The notes under the pieces: model-generated | Told to the model about the DNA's origin: nothing | Seen by the model: only the letters and a program-made list of their open reading frames with translations | Database searches by the model: none | Position numbers and translations under genes: made by a program | Source: Acholeplasmataceae bacterium | GTDB taxonomy: Bacteria; Bacillota; Negativicutes; Acidaminococcales; Acidaminococcaceae | Reading direction: 5' to 3' | Length of the DNA: 9,146 bases | Assembly (NCBI GenBank): GCA_012744295.1 | Contig: JAAYIB010000204.1 | Coordinates: forward strand, 1-9,146 | In this document: positions 6,344 through 9,146 of the stretch, piece after piece | Layout of the letters: each line of letters starts with the position of its first letter | Position numbering within the stretch: the first letter of the stretch is position 1

Positions 6344-7834
6344 TTGAGTGTTATCATTGACAAGTTAAGAGAAGTTCTTTTTTCGGTTCTTCCTATCACC
6401 TTGATAGTTTTGCTGCTGCACTTGACCTTGACGCCCATCGAACCCACGATGCTTGCAAGATTTCTGGCAGGTGCGGCATTGCTGATTGTGGGTCTCACAA
6501 TATTTCTGTTCGGGGTAGATATCGGCATTACGCCGATTGGCAACGAGATGGGCGCGTCCATCGTAAAAACAGGCAGTATTCGCATTGTTGTGGTAGCCGG
6601 CTTGCTGCTTGGTTTCTTTATTTCGATAGCCGAGCCTGACCTGCACATTCTTGCGGGGCAGGTCGATTCCGTTACGGCCGGTTTGATTTCCAAAGGAAGC
6701 ATTGTCGCGGTCGTTTCTATTGGCATTGCCGCACTGCTTGCCGTTGGGCTGCTCAGGATTGTTTTTAATTTTCCCCTGTACAGGTTATTGTCTATCTTAT
6801 ACGGCATTATTTTTCTGCTGGCGATTTTTACTTCGCCGGAATTTATGGCCATTGCCTTTGACGCCTCGGGGGCGACAACCGGTGCTCTGACCGTGCCTTT
6901 TGTTCTGGCGTTGGCGGTTGGTGTGACGAAGCTGAAAAAAGACAGCCGTGCCTCCGAAAACGATAGCTTCGGTCTTGTTGCAATCATCTCGGCAGGAGCG
7001 ATCATCACCGTTATGCTGATGAGTATTTTGAAAAAAACCGACAGGATAACGGGCACACTAAAAAATACTGAGGCAGCCGCGGCTACGTTTTTCGGGCCTT
7101 TTGTGCAAAAGCTGCCCGTAATAGCCTTTGAAGTGCTGGTAGCGCTTTTGCCTATCCTGATAATTTTTCTCATCTTTCAGAACGTATCTTTTAAATTGCC
7201 CAGAACCTCTGTGCGCAGGATTTTATTCGGCGTGCTGTTCACTTTTGTCGGCCTGGTGCTCTTCCTTCTGGGAGTGAACGCGGGTTTTATGGAGGTCGGC
7301 AGCGCGGTAGGATACAAATTGGCTTTGTCTTATGGCAAGCCGGTGGTAATAACGATGGGGTTTATTTTTGGCATGGTTACAATTCTTGCCGAACCCGCGG
7401 TTTATGTCCTGACACATCAGATAGAGGATGTTACCAGCGGATACGTCAAACGCAAATTGGTTTTGGTTACCCTGGCCTTTGGCGTTGCTCTTGCCGTAGC
7501 GCTCTCCATGGTCAGAATCCTGGTGCCGGCCGTACAGCTTTGGCATTATCTTCTGCCCGGCTACATCCTTGCCATCGCCATGACTTATGTGGTGCCGGAC
7601 CTGTTCGTCGGGATTGCCTTTGATTCGGGCGGGGTGGCTTCCGGTCCGATGACGGCAACCTTCATTCTGGCTTTTACCCAGGGAGTTGCCGAAGCCACAG
7701 AAGGCGCGAACGTTCTGGTGGACGGCTTCGGCGTAATCGCCATGGTTGCGATGGCGCCCCTGATCGCTTTGCAGATACTCGGGTTTGTGTTCAAGGTTAA
7801 GTCAAAAAAAGGAGGACTGGAAAGCAATGAGTGA
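6344..7834 (+). CDS. DUF1538 integral membrane protein, internally duplicated; putative transporter or channel
   Basis: A 496-residue polytopic membrane protein with roughly a dozen hydrophobic helices. It consists of two homologous halves about 253 residues apart. Half one has AEPDLHILAGQVDSVTAG from 96 and IAFDASGATTG from 170; half two has AEPAVYVLTHQIEDVTSG from 349 and IAFDSGGVASG from 424. The AEP and IAFD..G...G blocks, the latter followed by a T..F.LA...GV segment, are what I recognise as DUF1538. The family's transported substrate is not established to my knowledge. The start is TTG at 6344, supported by GGAAGG at 6331-6336. The gene overlaps the PII-like gene by 8 bases, implying translational coupling and a joint function. 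By analogy with GlnK-AmtB and SbtB-SbtA, the PII protein probably gates this transporter. There is a 67-base gap after the diguanylate cyclase with no clear terminator or promoter, so read-through is possible. Confidence 0.85.
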   Translation: MSVIIDKLREVLFSVLPITLIVLLLHLTLTPIEPTMLARFLAGAALLIVGLTIFLFGVDIGITPIGNEMGASIVKTGSIRIVVVAGLLLGFFISIAEPDLHILAGQVDSVTAGLISKGSIVAVVSIGIAALLAVGLLRIVFNFPLYRLLSILYGIIFLLAIFTSPEFMAIAFDASGATTGALTVPFVLALAVGVTKLKKDSRASENDSFGLVAIISAGAIITVMLMSILKKTDRITGTLKNTEAAAATFFGPFVQKLPVIAFEVLVALLPILIIFLIFQNVSFKLPRTSVRRILFGVLFTFVGLVLFLLGVNAGFMEVGSAVGYKLALSYGKPVVITMGFIFGMVTILAEPAVYVLTHQIEDVTSGYVKRKLVLVTLAFGVALAVALSMVRILVPAVQLWHYLLPGYILAIAMTYVVPDLFVGIAFDSGGVASGPMTATFILAFTQGVAEATEGANVLVDGFGVIAMVAMAPLIALQILGFVFKVKSKKGGLESNE

Positions 7835-8495
7835 TTTGGCCGCGGCATTGGACGTGGAATTGATACGAGTTATAGTAAACTATGGCTTAGGGAGCAGGGT
7901 TGTGAGGTCAGCGAAACAACACGGCCTTTCCGGAGGTACGATTGTTTTGGGCAAAGGAACGGTTGCAAGCGGCTTTCTTAATTTCATCGGCTTGTGTGAC
8001 GTCAGAAAAGAAATAGTCTATCTTGCAGGTGACAGTCAAATCGTCTCGCGGGCCATGGAAGAAATGAACAAGGAATTTGAATTGAGCAAGCCCAATCACG
8101 GTATTGCCTTTACAACTTCAATCTGCAGCATAATAGGCTCTCGCAGCATAGCCTGCAGAATAAAAAAAGAGGACAGAGGAGCAGAAAAAACCATGTATCA
8201 TATTATCAACATAATTGTCGATAAGGGCAGGGCTGAGGAAGTAGTAAGCGCCGCAGCCAAGGCGGGCTCCAAGGGCGGAACCGTTATCAATGCCAGAGGT
8301 TCGGGCGTCCATGAAACAAGCAAGGTTTTTGATATGGAAATAGAGCCGGAAAAAGAGGTCATCATAATTCTGTCCGAAGTCGAGAAGACTGAGAATATTG
8401 TTGCCGCCATCCGGGAAAGCCTTCAAATAGACGAGCCGGGCAAAGGTATCATCTATATTCAGGAGACAACCAGAACCTACGGAATTTTCAAATGA
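7827..8495 (+). CDS. Tandem PII-like (GlnB-superfamily) regulatory protein
   Basis: A 222-residue soluble protein made of two PII-like ferredoxin-fold domains. Domain 1 (about 8-110) has LIRVIVNYG, then VVRSAKQHGLSGGTIVLGKG, a divergent T-loop with GFLNFIGLCD, and KEIVYLAGD. Domain 2 (about 123-222) has HIINIIVDKGRAEEVVSAAA, GSKGGTVINARGSG, a loop with HETSKVFDMEIEPEKEV, and a C-terminal PGKGIIYIQE comparable with the GDGKIFV segment of GlnB. The GGT...G.G segments of both domains match the nucleotide-binding B-loop region of PII. The canonical T-loop uridylylation tyrosine is not evident. Classical PII proteins are single domains of about 112 residues that form trimers, so this one may assemble differently. 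I chose ATG 7827, which has AAAGGAGG at 7808-7815; an upstream TTG at 7785 would add 14 residues without a good site. The effector (ATP, ADP, 2-oxoglutarate, cAMP or other) cannot be told from sequence. Confidence 0.87.
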   Translation: MSDLAAALDVELIRVIVNYGLGSRVVRSAKQHGLSGGTIVLGKGTVASGFLNFIGLCDVRKEIVYLAGDSQIVSRAMEEMNKEFELSKPNHGIAFTTSICSIIGSRSIACRIKKEDRGAEKTMYHIINIIVDKGRAEEVVSAAAKAGSKGGTVINARGSGVHETSKVFDMEIEPEKEVIIILSEVEKTENIVAAIRESLQIDEPGKGIIYIQETTRTYGIFK

Positions 8496-8571
8496 ATTCA
8501 TAGTTAACTCGGCACGGCGGATTTTTCGATCGCACATTTTCAGTGAATGCAAAGAAAGCGAGAAGTGACAC

Positions 8572-8920
8572 ATGCCACGGGAGCGGGAAAATTCCGGCAA
8601 GAGCTTGATAGAAGTATTGTTGGTTTCTCTTTATCTGGGTCTTTCGTCCTTTGGGGGGCCGGCAGCACACCTCTGGTACTTCCATGCCGAATACGTGAAA
8701 CACAGGAAATGGGTAACGGAAGAGCTTTTCAGCGATCTTGTAGCTCTCTGCCAATTTCTTCCGGGTCCTGCCAGCCGCTCTGTACAGCCCCGTCTAGACT
8801 TGTGCGGTCCACGGACCTGCGGAATTTGTGCTGGCGCTTGCCTGCTTCGGACTATTGCAGTTCTGGCGGCTTGCCCCCTGGAAAGTTGTTCTTTTTGCAA
8901 TGCCGCCCAAGTTGACTTAA
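8572..8920 (+). pseudogene. chrA: chrA chromate transporter remnant: internal deletion, frameshift and nonsense codon
   Basis: The first 68 codons from ATG 8572 are a clear ChrA N-terminus: SLYLGLSSFGGPAAHLWYF, then KHRKWVTEELFSDLVALCQ and FLPGPAS, ending near 8775. Immediately after, and shifted by +1, the frame beginning at 8774 reads AALYSPV, TAG at 8795-8797, TCAVHGPAEFVLALACFGL and FWRLAPWKVVLFA. This matches the C-terminal end of long-chain ChrA, where YDPVWTSA(V/I)HGPADF is typical, so the TAG stands where Trp is expected. Full ChrA is about 390-400 residues, so roughly 270-290 codons are missing between the pieces. The +1 frame ends at TAA 8918-8920. The product cannot be a working chromate exporter. 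No clear ribosome binding site, promoter or terminator is visible in 8496-8571. The original N-terminal frame stays open past the deletion to the end of the window. Confidence 0.85.
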
Positions 8921-9000
8921 AGCTTACGGAAGAAGAAGCTGTATTTATTAAGAAGCACCCCGTAATACGTTTGGGTATCGACCCTAAATTTGTGCCGGAG
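8914..9000 (+). pseudogene. Fragment of a periplasmic substrate-binding (SBP_bac_3-like) sensor domain start
   Basis: About 29 codons in the frame of 8572 read D, LKLTEEEAVFIKKHPVIRLG, then IDPKFVPE. The pattern LT.EE..(F/W)(I/L)K.HP.IR.G.DP...P is the characteristic beginning of substrate-binding domains found at the N-terminus of many diguanylate cyclases and histidine kinases, just after the signal peptide. In such proteins VP is normally followed by a FEF-like sequence; here the match ends at VPE. No other part of such a gene is present. It is a remnant joined to the chrA remnant on one side and a PLP-enzyme piece on the other. Confidence 0.6.
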
Positions 9001-9146
9001 GGCACGTCTCCGCAGAAAATTAACATGATTCGCGCACATAACGCGAAGGTGAGCGTTATACCGGGCTCGCGTGACAACTGTGCCGATGTGTGCCGCAGCA
9101 AGGTTTTTAACGAAGGGTTTTATTACGCCAATCACGTTTATAACCC
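8992..9146 (+). pseudogene. Internal piece of a fold-type II PLP-dependent enzyme (threonine synthase-like), runs off the window
   Basis: In the frame of 8572 the residues read VPEGTSPQKINMIRAHNAKV, then SVIPGSRDNCADVC, RSKVFNEGF and YYANHVYNP. In PLP-dependent beta-family enzymes (threonine synthase, diaminopropionate ammonia-lyase and relatives), a loop of the type VPEG.S..KI..I...GA.V..V.GSRD is followed by a YA.H..NPFF.EGTKT segment, which this matches from memory. The part with the catalytic lysine and the substrate-binding asparagine should precede this and is absent, so the gene is 5'-truncated. The rest may continue intact beyond the window. Which member of the family it is cannot be told. 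Confidence 0.45.

Noticed and set aside
6295..7173. Long open frame on the minus strand (292 codons)
   Set aside because: It lies wholly opposite the DUF1538 gene. Its composition (Ser/Thr/Ala/Ile-rich with no domain) is the mirror of a hydrophobic coding strand, and it has no support as a gene.
7785..7826. Upstream TTG start for the PII-like gene
   Set aside because: The AAAGGAGG at 7808-7815 serves the ATG at 7827, and the added residues are not PII-like.
8776..8913. Cys-rich stretch in the 8572 frame that looks like a metal-binding module
   Set aside because: The same DNA read in the +1 frame is the ChrA C-terminus, so the cysteines arise from out-of-frame reading.
8547..8915. Plus-strand open frame of 122 codons overlapping the chrA remnant
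   Set aside because: Its frame matches neither ChrA piece, and the translation has no recognisable domain.

Overview
The window looks like part of a chromosome from a Bacillota-type bacterium, possibly Negativicutes or Clostridia; this is inference. The support is mid-range GC with AT-rich intergenic gaps, strong AGGAGG-type ribosome binding sites, a TTG start, sigma-A-like promoters, and a transporter very like staphylococcal NorB. All supported genes are on the + strand. No RNA genes, CRISPR arrays or insertion sequences were seen.

Region 1 (1-1558) holds the 3' end of a short-chain dehydrogenase/reductase. Its frame runs past the usual end of the family and overlaps a gene for an unusual three-part transcriptional regulator, which is closed by a strong intrinsic terminator. 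Region 2 (1569-4540) has a promoter region with two candidate promoters and a near-perfect direct repeat. It drives an overlapping two-gene operon, an M20-family amidohydrolase followed by a NorB-like 14-helix MFS transporter, and ends in a second terminator. The upstream regulator is the obvious candidate to control this operon. Region 3 (4541-6276) is a single Cache-GGDEF diguanylate cyclase, preceded by an extended -10 promoter and a perfect 11-bp inverted repeat at the expected transcription start. Region 4 (6344-8495) is a tightly overlapping pair: an internally duplicated DUF1538 membrane protein and a soluble protein with two PII-like domains. This is probably a membrane transporter or channel with its own PII-type regulator, and is the most promising functional system here.

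Region 5 (8572-9146) is a mosaic of broken genes: a chrA chromate transporter with most of its middle deleted, then about 29 codons resembling the start of a periplasmic substrate-binding domain, then a piece of a fold-type II PLP enzyme running off the window. One frame stays open through all of it from 8572 to the last base, which could mislead automatic annotation into calling one chimeric protein. It is either real gene decay with deletions or an assembly chimera.

In the intergenic spaces, 1466-1707 holds a terminator, two promoter candidates and repeats. 4445-4746 holds a terminator, a promoter and an inverted repeat, with nothing recognised in 4545-4650. 6277-6343 and 8496-8571 show no clear promoter or terminator.
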